Source: an uncultured Desulfovibrio sp. (GTDB lineage: Bacteria > Desulfobacterota > Desulfovibrionia > Desulfovibrionales > Desulfovibrionaceae). Taken from it: a stretch of 16,021 bases of DNA. The stretch is taken from NCBI GenBank assembly GCA_900541395.1, contig UQJT01000049.1:1-16021 (forward strand), read 5' to 3'. Below the pieces are notes generated by a model that was given only the letters and a program-made list of their open reading frames with translations, did no database searches and was not told the DNA's origin. This document shows, one piece after another, positions 6,292-14,067 of the stretch. The first letter of the stretch is position 1, and each line of letters begins with the position of its first letter. A program made the position numbers and the translations under genes.

Positions 6292-7446
6292 ATGCTGCTG
6301 ATACCTTCCCTGCTGATGGTCGCCTACCTCGTCTTGCGCCTGGTGGTCCCCATGCCCTGCGGGCTATGGGCCAAGGCGGCGGCGTCGGCGGCATTGCTGT
6401 TCGCCGGGTTGAAATTCACCTGGTACGCCCGTCTGGGCGGAGCCTTTTTCGCTCCCGCCCTGCCGCGTCCGCTGCTGCTGATCATGGAAGCTCTGTACGC
6501 CGCCCTGGTCATCCTGGTGTTTCTGACCCTGGCCAGGGATGCGCTGTCTCTGGTCCTGTGGGCGAGCCGCCGTCTGGGCACGGATTGGAAGCTTCCTTTC
6601 GCGCCGGCGGCATGGAGCGCGGGACTCGGCCTGGCGGCGCTGCTCATGGGAGCTTTCGGCGTGTGGCAGGCGGTGAAGGTTCCGGACGCGCGCATCGTGG
6701 AATTGATCGTGCCGGGCCTGCCTCCGCAACTGGACGGTTTTTCCCTGGTACAGCTTTCAGATTTGCATATCGGCCCGATCCAGAAACGGGAATGGCTGAG
6801 GGCCGTGGTGGACAAAGCCAACGCCCTGAAACCGGATGTTATGGTTCTGACCGGCGATTACATCGACGGTCCCGTGGTCGAACTGCGCGACGAACTCGCG
6901 CCGTTGGCCGATTTGCGCGCTCCATGCGGCGTGCTCGCCGTGACCGGCAACCACGAATATTATTATCAGGTGGAAGAGTGGCTGCCGGTGTTCGCGGAAT
7001 TGGGCCTGGACATGCTGCACAACGAACACCGCGTGCTCGACGTGAACGGCGCCCCCCTGGTGATCGCCGGGGTGCCCGACAGCGCGGAAACACGCTTCGG
7101 CGGACCGGGACCGGACTTGAACCTGGCCTTGGCCGGAGCGCCCGCCGCGACGAGCATCCTGCTCCAGCATCAGCCGCGCGGCGCGTCCGCCAACCGGGCG
7201 GTTGACGTTCAGCTTTCGGGGCATACCCACGGCGGTCTGCTGTTTTTTCTGCAGCCGATCATCGCGGCGTTCAACGAAGGCATGGTGAACGGGCTGTACG
7301 ACGCGGCTCGTCCCAAGGTCTACGTGCACCCCGGCACGGGCCTGTGGAACGGTTTTTCCTGCCGGGTGGGAACACCGTCGGAAATCACCCGACTGGTCTT
7401 GCGGGCCGGAGAACCGGTCGCCCGGTCTTCGCGCACGGAAGGCTAG
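6292..7446 (+). CDS. Membrane-anchored calcineurin-like metallophosphoesterase (YkuE/YaeI type)
   Basis: A 384-residue protein. The N-terminal 125 residues are hydrophobic, with about four membrane segments (1-20, 28-42, 58-92, 106-126). The catalytic domain follows with all metal ligands: D157-x-H159 (QLSDLHIG), GD at 188-189, GNHE at 219-222, H293, and GHTHGG with H311 and H313. These are the dinuclear metal-binding motifs of the metallophosphoesterase superfamily, in the YkuE/YaeI arrangement. Some members are reported or proposed to act on lipid-linked phosphates, but the substrate here is unknown. GGGAG lies 6 nt before the ATG. The gene stands alone, divergent from the redox set and convergent with cbiET. 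Confidence 0.9.
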   Translation: MLLIPSLLMVAYLVLRLVVPMPCGLWAKAAASAALLFAGLKFTWYARLGGAFFAPALPRPLLLIMEALYAALVILVFLTLARDALSLVLWASRRLGTDWKLPFAPAAWSAGLGLAALLMGAFGVWQAVKVPDARIVELIVPGLPPQLDGFSLVQLSDLHIGPIQKREWLRAVVDKANALKPDVMVLTGDYIDGPVVELRDELAPLADLRAPCGVLAVTGNHEYYYQVEEWLPVFAELGLDMLHNEHRVLDVNGAPLVIAGVPDSAETRFGGPGPDLNLALAGAPAATSILLQHQPRGASANRAVDVQLSGHTHGGLLFFLQPIIAAFNEGMVNGLYDAARPKVYVHPGTGLWNGFSCRVGTPSEITRLVLRAGEPVARSSRTEG

Positions 7447-7520
7447 CCTGCCGGAATCCCTGCTCCGGGCCCGCGCAACGGGCAAGAGGGCGCAAAAGGA
7501 CGCAACGCGAAGAGGGCTGC

Positions 7521-7536
7521 CCGTCCCTCAGGACGG
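7521..7536. terminator. Hairpin between convergent phosphoesterase and cbiET genes
   Basis: CCGTCC (7521-7526), loop CTCA and GGACGG (7531-7536) form a compact stem within a convergent gap of about 195 nt, where a terminator is expected. There is no T-run. The adjoining CAACCCCGCGCTTTGCGG (7541-7558) forms a second small hairpin and recurs near 12812. Confidence 0.4.
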
Positions 7537-7640
7537 ACGGCAACCCCGCGCTTTGCGGAATGGCGTCGTCGACGGGGTCCGGGCCGCCGGGCGGGAAGGT
7601 ACGAAAATCAGGCGAGCGACGTTCCGTCTTTTTCCCGATT

Positions 7641-9278
7641 TCACCCCAGGGGCTTGCGCGTCCGCACCAACATAATGGGGTTGTGGGCCTTGAGGGTAAG
7701 ACTGCCCGCCAGGGGCGACGAAATCGCGGCCTGCACCTGGGTCAGATCGTAGGGCAGCCCGTGGGCGTCCAGATACAAGGTGAGCGTGCGCAGGCTGGAG
7801 AGCAGGGCGCAGGACGCCACCAGCACGCCGCCGGGCTTCAGACGATCCAGCAGGACATTGAGCAGCAGGGCGGCGCGCGGGTCCGCGGCGCGGCCCGTGG
7901 CCGGACCGACGGCTTGCAGCGCCCGCGAGTCCGCGCCGGGCTCCGCTTCCTCCGGGCGTCCGGGCCCTCCGCCCAGACCCCCGCCCACAAATACGGCGTC
8001 CGGGGCGGGCAGTTCGTCCAGGCCCAGAGGCGCGGCGGCCTGAATGATGTCCAGATGCGGCACGCCCAGACGGCGGCGATTTTCCTGAATGCACAATATC
8101 CGGTCCGGATGTTGCTCCACGGCGAATACCCGGCCGCGCGGAACCAGGGCGGCGGCTTCCAGAGCCACGCTGCCACTGCCCGCGCCGATGTCCCACACCA
8201 CGGCGTCCGGGGCGAGGCCCAGCAGCGACAGGGCCGCGGCCCGCACCGGAGCCTTGGTGTACAGGCCCGCCTCCGCCACCAGGGCGGATTCGTCCAAGCC
8301 CAGACGGGGGCCGCGCGCGGGGGCGTGAGGCACCAGGAGCACGGTTTCCCCGCCCGAAAATTCCAGTCCGGCCGCTTCGTGCAGCTCGAGGCGACGTATG
8401 GATTCCCGTCGGGTTTCCAAGTGGGCGGCCACGGCCATGTGGTACCAGTCCACCCCCCGCTCCGACAGAAAACGGGCGATGCGGTCGGGCGTGTTGTCGG
8501 CGTCGGTGTAGATGCCCACGGGACGCCCGCTGAGGGCGGCGTGGGCCAGGGGCGTCCAGTCCGTCCGGCCGTGCAGGGATACGGCCTCCACGTCGTGCCG
8601 GGGCAGGGCCAGACGGGCGCAGGCCGTTTGCAGCGCGCTGAGCCCGGACAGAATGCGCAGCGCTTTGTCCGGGGCTTCGCCCGCCTCTTGAAAACGGCGG
8701 GCCAGAGTGGCGCCTATGCCGTACAGCAGCGGATCGCCGTCGGCCAGCACCACGCAACGGCGGCCCTGACGGCGCTGGTCTTCCAGCGCCCGCAGCGCGG
8801 ATTCCAGGGGCGCGACAAGGGGGATGATCCGGGCCCGGTGGCTCTGGAAACGCTTGAGCAGGCGCCGGGGCAGGCCCAGAGCCTCGGCCCGGCGCAGAGC
8901 CTGCGCGGCCGCCGGTCGCAACGCTCCGTCCAAACCCAGGCCGATTACGGTGATGGGGGGAAGATCGGGGGCCGTCCGCTCCGGGGCGAAGACGTGCATC
9001 CGCGCCCCGGTCGGGCCGTCGGCCGCCCTGCCTGCTTCGCCCGCCTTGCTTCCCTCATCGGGAACAGGGGAGGAAGCCGCGTCCGTTTCGTCCATGTCCA
9101 GCAGAGCCACCAGGGTGAACCCGGGCAGAAGGTGCTGATCGTCGTACGGACCGGAGGCGCGCGCCGCGTCCGTCTCCGGCGGCAGGTCCGCCTCCGGGCC
9201 GTCTCCGGCGAGGCCGCGCGGGGCGGCGTGCAGTCCGGGCAGCAAGGCCTGTTCCGGATATTTTAAACCGTCGTTCAT
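7641..9278 (-). CDS. cobL: Fused precorrin-6Y/cobalt-precorrin methyltransferase (CbiE-CbiT, CobL type)
   Basis: A cobalamin biosynthesis enzyme that methylates C5 and C15 of the corrin ring and decarboxylates the C12 acetate, using S-adenosylmethionine. Residues about 109-320 are the CbiE half (ITVIGLGLDG; ADGDPLLYGIG at 179-189). Residues about 326-545 are the CbiT half (TKAPVRAAALSLL at 341-353; SAM motif VWDIGAGSGSVALEAA at 361-376). In an anaerobe the substrate should be the cobalt-containing intermediate. Two oddities: about 108 residues precede the CbiE domain with no family I recognise, and a proline/glutamate-rich insertion of about 30 residues interrupts CbiT (438-468). The start at 9278 has AGGGGG about 10 nt upstream; an internal Met94 has no ribosome site but would give a normal-sized protein. 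It follows the large membrane protein by 54 nt; no cobalamin riboswitch is visible in that gap. Confidence 0.9.
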   Translation of the reverse strand: MNDGLKYPEQALLPGLHAAPRGLAGDGPEADLPPETDAARASGPYDDQHLLPGFTLVALLDMDETDAASSPVPDEGSKAGEAGRAADGPTGARMHVFAPERTAPDLPPITVIGLGLDGALRPAAAQALRRAEALGLPRRLLKRFQSHRARIIPLVAPLESALRALEDQRRQGRRCVVLADGDPLLYGIGATLARRFQEAGEAPDKALRILSGLSALQTACARLALPRHDVEAVSLHGRTDWTPLAHAALSGRPVGIYTDADNTPDRIARFLSERGVDWYHMAVAAHLETRRESIRRLELHEAAGLEFSGGETVLLVPHAPARGPRLGLDESALVAEAGLYTKAPVRAAALSLLGLAPDAVVWDIGAGSGSVALEAAALVPRGRVFAVEQHPDRILCIQENRRRLGVPHLDIIQAAAPLGLDELPAPDAVFVGGGLGGGPGRPEEAEPGADSRALQAVGPATGRAADPRAALLLNVLLDRLKPGGVLVASCALLSSLRTLTLYLDAHGLPYDLTQVQAAISSPLAGSLTLKAHNPIMLVRTRKPLG

Positions 9279-9332
9279 GGATACGTTCCCCCTCGCGTCG
9301 TTTTCACGCCGTTGAGGTGCAAAGACGCGGCG

Positions 9333-12300
9333 TTACGACCGCGCCCGAGGTGAAGACCCGGCGCGGGCCGAGGCCTGATTGGAGGAGCGGCGGCGGTCCA
9401 GGCACAGTTTTTCCATATCCCGCAGATATTCCCTGGAACGGTCCAGGTAAAAGGACAGGGCACGGGCGAAACGGGGACCGGCCAGGCCGTCCACCAGGGC
9501 TTGACTGACCTCGCGTTCGCGCCCCAACACCCGTTGCGAACGCAGCAACACCAGGCGTTCCGCGCCGCTCAGGCGAGCGATTCGCTCCTTCAGCGCGGAG
9601 GCGGCGCGGGGTTGATAAAACCAGAAGTACATAAGGTCCAGGGCGTTGGCGATCAAGGCCAGGCGCAGTTCCCGGTTTTCGTGCTCCAGGGCGGCGAGCA
9701 GCTCCTTGGGCCGCTCCAGCAGTTCCAGAACGCCCTGTTCGGGAAAGAGCAGTTCCAGACGGCCGTACAGGCGGAATACCCGGTCCAGTTTGGCGTCATA
9801 GTCCAGGCGGCGCAGGCGCATATTGCTGTTGCGATCGGCCATGCCTTCGATGAGTCCGGCCACGGTGTCCGACCCCAGCTTGGACACCAGGGCCGCCGAG
9901 GACAGCATGAACAGGGCCGGGTCGTCAACGGCGAGCAGGGTCAGCGCTCCGCCCAGAAGGCCGTTGTAGAACACGGAAACCGGAATGGCGAACACGCTGC
10001 GGAACAGGTTGCCGATGACGGCCTCGCGTTGCAGGCCCCGCAGTTGATTATGCCCGGCGATATAAAAACCGTTGACCAGGGATATGACGCTGAAGGTCAG
10101 CAGCGGGGCGTCGACGGCGGTGATCCCGAACATATCTTCCAGAATCCACAGGCGCAGCGCCAATTCCAGCAACACCACGGAAAATCCCGTGTACATGAGC
10201 GAATCGCACAAGCGGCTCCAACTCACGTAGTCGTTCCAGTGCAGCAGGGGCGAGCGGCGCAGGCCTCCGCCGCCCAGGACGGCCTGGAGGATATTGCGCA
10301 ATCCGGTGATCAGATACCATAAAGGCGCGCCCAACCAGGCCAGGAACCAGTCGGGCTGGGTCATTTGAAAGGCGGCGAAGGCGGGCAGAAAACCGGCCAG
10401 AACCTTGAGTCCGTTGGCCAGCCTGGTGTTGAGGTAGGCCGTTCCCGCTGTTTCGTCGTCCGGAACCGCCCGGTCGGGGCACAGGCCGTTGGTGGGCGCT
10501 CGTCCCACGCCGCCCAAAGTCACCAGATTGCCCTGAGCGCCGGTCGCGGGGTACGCGCCGTCGCCGCACACCGTGGTGTTTTCCTGCACGGGTATCCAGT
10601 CTTTGTCGCGGTGACGGCGAAAACGGCGGCAGCCGGGCAGGCGGCGGACAAGACGGGTAAGGCGCGAGGGTGCTTCCTCGTCCGGAGCGTTGCGCCAGGT
10701 GACGCGTTCCAGAAGTTCGGTGCGCAGGGGCAGGCGCAGACGTGAGGCGTCGGCGTTTTCACGCAGCTCGCGGCGGGCTCGGGGGGGCAGAGTTTCGGGA
10801 AAGGCCAGGCCCATGCCGAAGCGCAGGCTGGCGCGGCTGGTGGAATCGGTGCCCATGCGCGTATACAGTTTGGTGTGGCCGTACCATTCCTGAAACGCGG
10901 GCAGATTACGCAGGATGAGGCGCAGCCGGGCGGCGCGGGCCGGTCCGTCGGGGGCGGCTTCCGGCTCCTCGGGCGCGGACGGTCGGGGCGCTTCGCCCGT
11001 CTCGGCCGGGGCCGTCCCGGCCAGACTGTCGCGGATCATGCCCCGGATGAGCTGCTTGAGGCGCGGGGCGCTGCCGTCGTTGATGGCCCGCTGGAGTTCG
11101 TTGACGGCTTTGAGGTGGGCGGATTTGCCCTCTTGCCAGTCTTTGAGGTTGAACAGTTCCAGATGGGTGATGAGCCCCCGGCAGTCCCACAGCAGGTTCA
11201 ACACGTCTTCGGGCGTGAGACCGGCCAGGTTGAGGACGACGCGGTTGCCGCTGTGCAGGCCGGTCAGCCGTTCCAGAAGCGGCAGCGGGCGCAGGCGCAG
11301 AATTTCCGGACAATCCGGGTCGGTGGATACGGCGCGGAAGTCCAGAATTTCCGGATAACGGCCGGACGAACGCAACTCGTCGAGAATGGCCTCGGCGGTC
11401 ATATCGTCCAGACGCAGCAACCGGGCGCGCAGTTCGCGCCGTTCCGGGGCCTGGGGGGCAAGGTCGTTCAGAGCGGCGGCGAGTTCGGCGGCCCGCCGGG
11501 TCAGAAGGGGCATGAGCCGACGGTGGATGAACTCGGCCAGGTGCAGGGGAGAGGCCTGCCCCGCGCCCACGAAGGCCAGGAACTCGTCCCGGTTCAGAGG
11601 GGCGGGTTCGGCTCCCAGTTCGTCGGCCAGAGCCGGTCGATCGCGTTCGTTCCAGCGGTCGAGCATACGCAGAACCCGGGCTTCGAGCCAGCGGGCGGCC
11701 TGGCGGCCTTCGTCCATAAGCCGCCGCACCGGCGGTTCGGCCAGAAAGTCCAGAAACCCCTGAGGATCGGAAAAACCGCGCGGAATCCAGATGAAATTGG
11801 CCAGGCGCCCCCGGAAAGGGGCGTGGAACAACAGGCCTATGCGCAAGGTGATGCCCATGATTTCGGCCGCGCTCATCAGTTCGCGGGCGGCTCCGGGGTC
11901 CACGTAGTTGTAGTAGACGACGGTGAGCGAACGGATGCCTTTGATCCAGGCGTCCATGATCAGATGGGTGGGGTTTTTGCGTCCCTTGGTGTTGGCGTCG
12001 TGCACGTGATGGTCGAACACGGCCTGGTTCCACTCCTCGGGCATTTCCAGCAGGTGATAGCGGCGCAGCAGCCGACGCACCACCGAGGGCTTGCCCGCGG
12101 CGGCCTGCCGGAAGTCGTGGGCCAGGCGCAGTTGGCGTTTTTCGTCGCCGTGGGCGCGCACCACTTCCTTCATGATCTGGATGAGCACTCGTCCGGTGTT
12201 GTGACGCAATGTGGTGCGCGCGCTGACCAGCACTTCGTCGCGCAGGGCCTGAAGGGCGCTCAGGCGTTCCTCTTCCCGACCTTGGCGCAGGGTGTCCAGA

Positions 12301-12479
12301 AGCCGCAACACGGCCGCGGCCATGCGCAGTTCGCGCGGAACGGCCAGGCCGATGATGCCGTTGGGATGGAGGGCGGCGGAAAAGGGAACGCGATCTTCTC
12401 CGTCCTGGGCTATGGTCCGGTTGATCAGGTTCAGGAACTCGTAATCCCGCCGGTCGAAGTGCAGTGAAGGAAGGCGCAT
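9333..12479 (-). CDS. Large membrane protein with PHP-like N-terminal half, unknown function
   Basis: A 1,048-residue protein that I do not recognise as a named family. The first 560 residues are soluble and resemble a degenerate PHP (polymerase and histidinol phosphatase) fold. It has FDHHVHDANTKG at 155-166 with H158-x-H160, then AWIKGIRSLTVV (177-188) and MGITLRIGLLFH (208-219). Further on are LITHLELFN (436-444) and GTDSTSRAS (543-551), reminiscent of the PHP IE and GSD motifs. An alanine/proline/glutamate-rich linker lies at about 485-517. Residues 690-880 carry about five or six membrane segments, with polar GNLVTLGGVGRAPTNGL (650-666) just before. A helical, charged tail ends the protein (890-1048). 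I chose ATG 12479 because upstream codons to a TTG at 12614 encode an arginine/proline-rich, non-protein-like stretch; no clear ribosome site is visible. It may be cotranscribed with cobL. Confidence 0.75.
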   Translation of the reverse strand: MRLPSLHFDRRDYEFLNLINRTIAQDGEDRVPFSAALHPNGIIGLAVPRELRMAAAVLRLLDTLRQGREEERLSALQALRDEVLVSARTTLRHNTGRVLIQIMKEVVRAHGDEKRQLRLAHDFRQAAAGKPSVVRRLLRRYHLLEMPEEWNQAVFDHHVHDANTKGRKNPTHLIMDAWIKGIRSLTVVYYNYVDPGAARELMSAAEIMGITLRIGLLFHAPFRGRLANFIWIPRGFSDPQGFLDFLAEPPVRRLMDEGRQAARWLEARVLRMLDRWNERDRPALADELGAEPAPLNRDEFLAFVGAGQASPLHLAEFIHRRLMPLLTRRAAELAAALNDLAPQAPERRELRARLLRLDDMTAEAILDELRSSGRYPEILDFRAVSTDPDCPEILRLRPLPLLERLTGLHSGNRVVLNLAGLTPEDVLNLLWDCRGLITHLELFNLKDWQEGKSAHLKAVNELQRAINDGSAPRLKQLIRGMIRDSLAGTAPAETGEAPRPSAPEEPEAAPDGPARAARLRLILRNLPAFQEWYGHTKLYTRMGTDSTSRASLRFGMGLAFPETLPPRARRELRENADASRLRLPLRTELLERVTWRNAPDEEAPSRLTRLVRRLPGCRRFRRHRDKDWIPVQENTTVCGDGAYPATGAQGNLVTLGGVGRAPTNGLCPDRAVPDDETAGTAYLNTRLANGLKVLAGFLPAFAAFQMTQPDWFLAWLGAPLWYLITGLRNILQAVLGGGGLRRSPLLHWNDYVSWSRLCDSLMYTGFSVVLLELALRLWILEDMFGITAVDAPLLTFSVISLVNGFYIAGHNQLRGLQREAVIGNLFRSVFAIPVSVFYNGLLGGALTLLAVDDPALFMLSSAALVSKLGSDTVAGLIEGMADRNSNMRLRRLDYDAKLDRVFRLYGRLELLFPEQGVLELLERPKELLAALEHENRELRLALIANALDLMYFWFYQPRAASALKERIARLSGAERLVLLRSQRVLGREREVSQALVDGLAGPRFARALSFYLDRSREYLRDMEKLCLDRRRSSNQASARAGSSPRARS

Positions 12480-12733
12480 GGCTGGGCCGGGGCTGAAAGG
12501 TGGACGCGCCGGGCGCAGCCCGGAACGGACCGGGGCGCGGGCAAATCCGGCGGATTGACACCGGAAGCGCGGCGCGGGATACGTCGACGGCCATGATCGC
12601 GCATCTTGCGACAAAGCGCAAGGCAGCCCCGCCGTTCCTCGATCCGCCCGGCGGCGCCCGGAGGGCGGTCCAAACCGGAAAAATCACGGCAATACTTTGG
12701 CATTATTGGAAGTTTAGGGTTTTTTATAGAAGC

Positions 12734-12762
12734 TTGACACTTTTTGCGAATCTGGCAACATT
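12734..12762 (+). promoter_or_regulatory. Candidate sigma70-type promoter for rlpA
   Basis: A perfect -35 hexamer TTGACA at 12734 and a poor -10 AACATT at 12757, spaced 17 nt. A start near 12769 would give a leader of about 150 nt before the rlpA ATG at 12920. Confidence 0.4.
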
Positions 12763-12777
12763 CGTGCCATAAGCGGA

Positions 12778-12797
12778 CAAGGGAGCGTATTCCCTTG
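12778..12797 (+). promoter_or_regulatory. Leader hairpin 1
   Basis: CAAGGGA (12778-12784) and TCCCTTG (12791-12797) form a perfect 7-bp stem with a 6-nt loop, near the predicted 5' end of the rlpA transcript. Confidence 0.45.
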
Positions 12798-12814
12798 CCG
12801 CGGACAGACGACAA

Positions 12815-12856
12815 CCCCGCGCTTCGCGGCGCCGCCCGCGCCCGGCAAGCGCGGGG
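12815..12856. repeat. 10-bp inverted repeat, with small hairpin shared with position 7541
   Basis: CCCCGCGCTT (12815-12824) and AAGCGCGGGG (12847-12856) are perfect inverted arms around 22 nt. The left arm is part of CAACCCCGCGCTTCGCGG (12812-12829), which itself folds as CCGCG-CTT-CGCGG. It matches 7541-7558 at 17 of 18 positions. Both copies are intergenic, suggesting a small dispersed palindromic repeat. Confidence 0.4.
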
Positions 12857-12872
12857 CGTCCGGCAACGTTCC

Positions 12873-12897
12873 CGCCCTATGCGGAAGGGGGCGTTTT
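12873..12897 (+). terminator. Terminator-like hairpin just before the rlpA ribosome site
   Basis: CGCCC (12873-12877) pairs with GGGCG (12889-12893), immediately followed by TTTT (12894-12897). The stem is short. It could be an attenuator in the rlpA leader, or the end of a small RNA starting near 12770. Confidence 0.3.
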
Positions 12898-12919
12898 GTA
12901 CCTCAAGCCGGGAGATTCC

Positions 12920-13645
12920 ATGAAATTCATCCTGCTTCAACGCATGTCGGCGCTTGTTCTCGGCGTCGGCCTTACGGTTTTTATGACGGCGGGCGTCGCA
13001 TCCGCCGAAAGCGCCCAGACCGCCAAGCCCGTCAGCGGCACGGCCTCGTGGTTCGGAGAATGGCATCACGGCAAAAGCACGGCCAGCGGCGAACCCTTCG
13101 ACATGTACGCCATGACGGCGGCCCACCGCAAGCTGCCGTTCGGCACGGTGCTCAAGGTTACCAATACCCGCAACGGCAAGGATGTGGTGGTGCGCGTCAA
13201 CGACCGCGGCCCCTACAGTAAAAAGCGCATCCTCGATCTGTCCTACGCCGCGGCCGACAGACTCGACATGCGCGTCAGCGGCACGGCGCCGGTCACCCTG
13301 GAAGTAGTGGGCGATACCGGGGGCAGGCCTCTCAAGGACGGCCAGGCCTTTTTCGTGCGGCTTGCGGAACAGAAGTCGACCTCCGCGACGTTTCTGGAAC
13401 AACAGATGACCCGCCTCATCCGGGTGGGCTTTCAGGACGCCGCCACCCTGCTGCACACCACGGACGACGCCGTGGCGCTGGGACCGTTCGATACCTTTCA
13501 GGCCGCCCAGGAAACCTTGATTCGGGTGGCCACCCTGCACCCCCGCGCGTCCATTATGATGACGGATACCAGCAAGGCCCGGCCCGTGATATCCGCCGTG
13601 GCCGCCGCTCCGGCCGGTGCGGAAGCGGCCCGCCGGCTCTGGTAA
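12920..13645 (+). CDS. rlpA: RlpA-type septal/peptidoglycan transglycosylase-like protein
   Basis: A 241-residue exported protein. The signal peptide is about residues 1-29 (hydrophobic 9-26, cleavage after ASA). There is no lipobox cysteine, so it is probably soluble in the periplasm rather than a lipoprotein like E. coli RlpA. The double-psi beta-barrel spans about 38-130: GTASWFGEWHHGKSTASGEPFD, H69 in TAAHRKLPFGT, and VNDRGPY at 93-99. E58, H69 and D95 have the same spacing as the catalytic-site residues I recall for Pseudomonas RlpA, which cleaves denuded glycan strands at the septum. A divergent SPOR-like domain follows (about 143-216; VALGPFDTFQAAQETLIRV), which would bind denuded glycans. 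The start at 12920 has GGGAG 5-6 nt upstream; an in-frame TTG at 12896 is less likely. A strong terminator follows. Confidence 0.85.
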   Translation: MKFILLQRMSALVLGVGLTVFMTAGVASAESAQTAKPVSGTASWFGEWHHGKSTASGEPFDMYAMTAAHRKLPFGTVLKVTNTRNGKDVVVRVNDRGPYSKKRILDLSYAAADRLDMRVSGTAPVTLEVVGDTGGRPLKDGQAFFVRLAEQKSTSATFLEQQMTRLIRVGFQDAATLLHTTDDAVALGPFDTFQAAQETLIRVATLHPRASIMMTDTSKARPVISAVAAAPAGAEAARRLW

Positions 13646-13674
13646 TCGCGCGCGGCGGTTTGGAGCGCCGCAAC

Positions 13675-13713
13675 GACAAAGCCCCCGATCCGGAACAGAT
13701 CGGGGGCTTTGTC
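13675..13713. terminator. Bidirectional intrinsic terminator
   Basis: A perfect 16-bp stem (13675-13690 and 13698-13713) with the 7-nt loop CGGAACA. The core GCCCCCGATC/GATCGGGGGC is flanked by AAA on one side and TTT on the other, giving a U-tract in both directions. It lies 29 nt after rlpA and 18 nt after the convergent minus-strand gene, and serves both. Confidence 0.9.
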
Positions 13714-13731
13714 GCCTGTGCGCAGGAGGGA

Positions 13732-14049
13732 TTACTGCATCAGGTTGGCTCTGGCGTAGCCTCGGGCCCGCCTCATGTTGGAGCGCGTGTCGACGAGTTG
13801 AAGGCGGATTTTTTCCAACAGTTCCCGGCCTTCCTCTTGAATAACCTGATTATAGCCCTGGAGAGCGATGAGTTTGACGCGGTAGTCGTCCGGGTCCTGC
13901 TCGTCCATGGTTTCCAATGCCTGGTCCATGAGGGCCGAGCGTTCGTCGAAATGCTGCTCGGCCGTTTCCACATCCCCGGCGCGCAAAGCGTCGAGTTCGT
14001 GCTGGGCCAGGATAAGGGCGCGATCCAACAGGGTAAGGCTGGCGGACAT
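13732..14049 (-). CDS. Small helical protein, FliT/FlgN-like flagellar chaperone candidate
   Basis: A 105-residue, almost wholly alpha-helical, charged protein. Residues about 6-45 (LDRALILAQHELDALRAGDV, then AEQHFDERSALMDQAL) match the pattern seen at the start of FlgN/FliT-type export chaperones. The C-terminus (MRRARGYARANLMQ) is basic. GGAG lies 5 nt before ATG 14049, and the gene begins 18 nt after the stop of the preceding gene, so the two are an operon. The upstream sigma54 promoter supports a flagellar role in this lineage. The family assignment is by pattern only. Confidence 0.6.
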   Translation of the reverse strand: MSASLTLLDRALILAQHELDALRAGDVETAEQHFDERSALMDQALETMDEQDPDDYRVKLIALQGYNQVIQEEGRELLEKIRLQLVDTRSNMRRARGYARANLMQ

Positions 14050-14067
14050 GACGGCTCCGGAAAAGGA

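Larger units (their letters stand above)
12480..12919. other. Structured divergent intergenic region upstream of rlpA
   Basis: About 440 bases without a convincing gene. On the plus strand there is a consensus -35 TTGACA (12734-12739) with only a weak -10 (AACATT, 12757-12762). CGAAT/ATTCG (12747-12751 and 12760-12764) flank that -10. Three hairpins follow, listed separately. On the minus strand no clear promoter for the large membrane protein is evident. Confidence 0.6.

Noticed and set aside
6087..6293. A 68-codon minus-strand open frame in the AT-rich region
   Set aside because: No ribosome site, composition typical of random AT-rich DNA, and it overlaps the probable promoter of the metallophosphoesterase.
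7344..9266. 640-codon plus-strand open frame antisense to cbiET
   Set aside because: Low-complexity glycine/arginine/glutamine-rich shadow; the minus strand has full CbiE and CbiT motifs.
9294..9329. CGCGTC/GACGCG inverted repeat between the large membrane gene and cobL, considered as a riboswitch or terminator
   Set aside because: Only 6-bp arms with a 24-nt loop, no T-run, and the gap of 54 nt is too short for a cobalamin riboswitch.
12480..12614. N-terminal extension of the large membrane protein to a TTG
   Set aside because: Adds 45 arginine/proline-rich residues unlike protein sequence, with no ribosome site; the ATG at 12479 is preferred although it too lacks a clear one.
10875..12687. 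Long open frames on both strands overlapping the large membrane protein gene
   Set aside because: Arginine/proline- or glycine/glutamine-rich shadow products with no motifs; the frame at 12479-9333 has membrane segments and domain-like structure.
12896..12919. Upstream TTG start for rlpA
   Set aside because: ATG 12920 has a good GGGAG and begins a normal signal peptide; the extension adds residues ahead of it.
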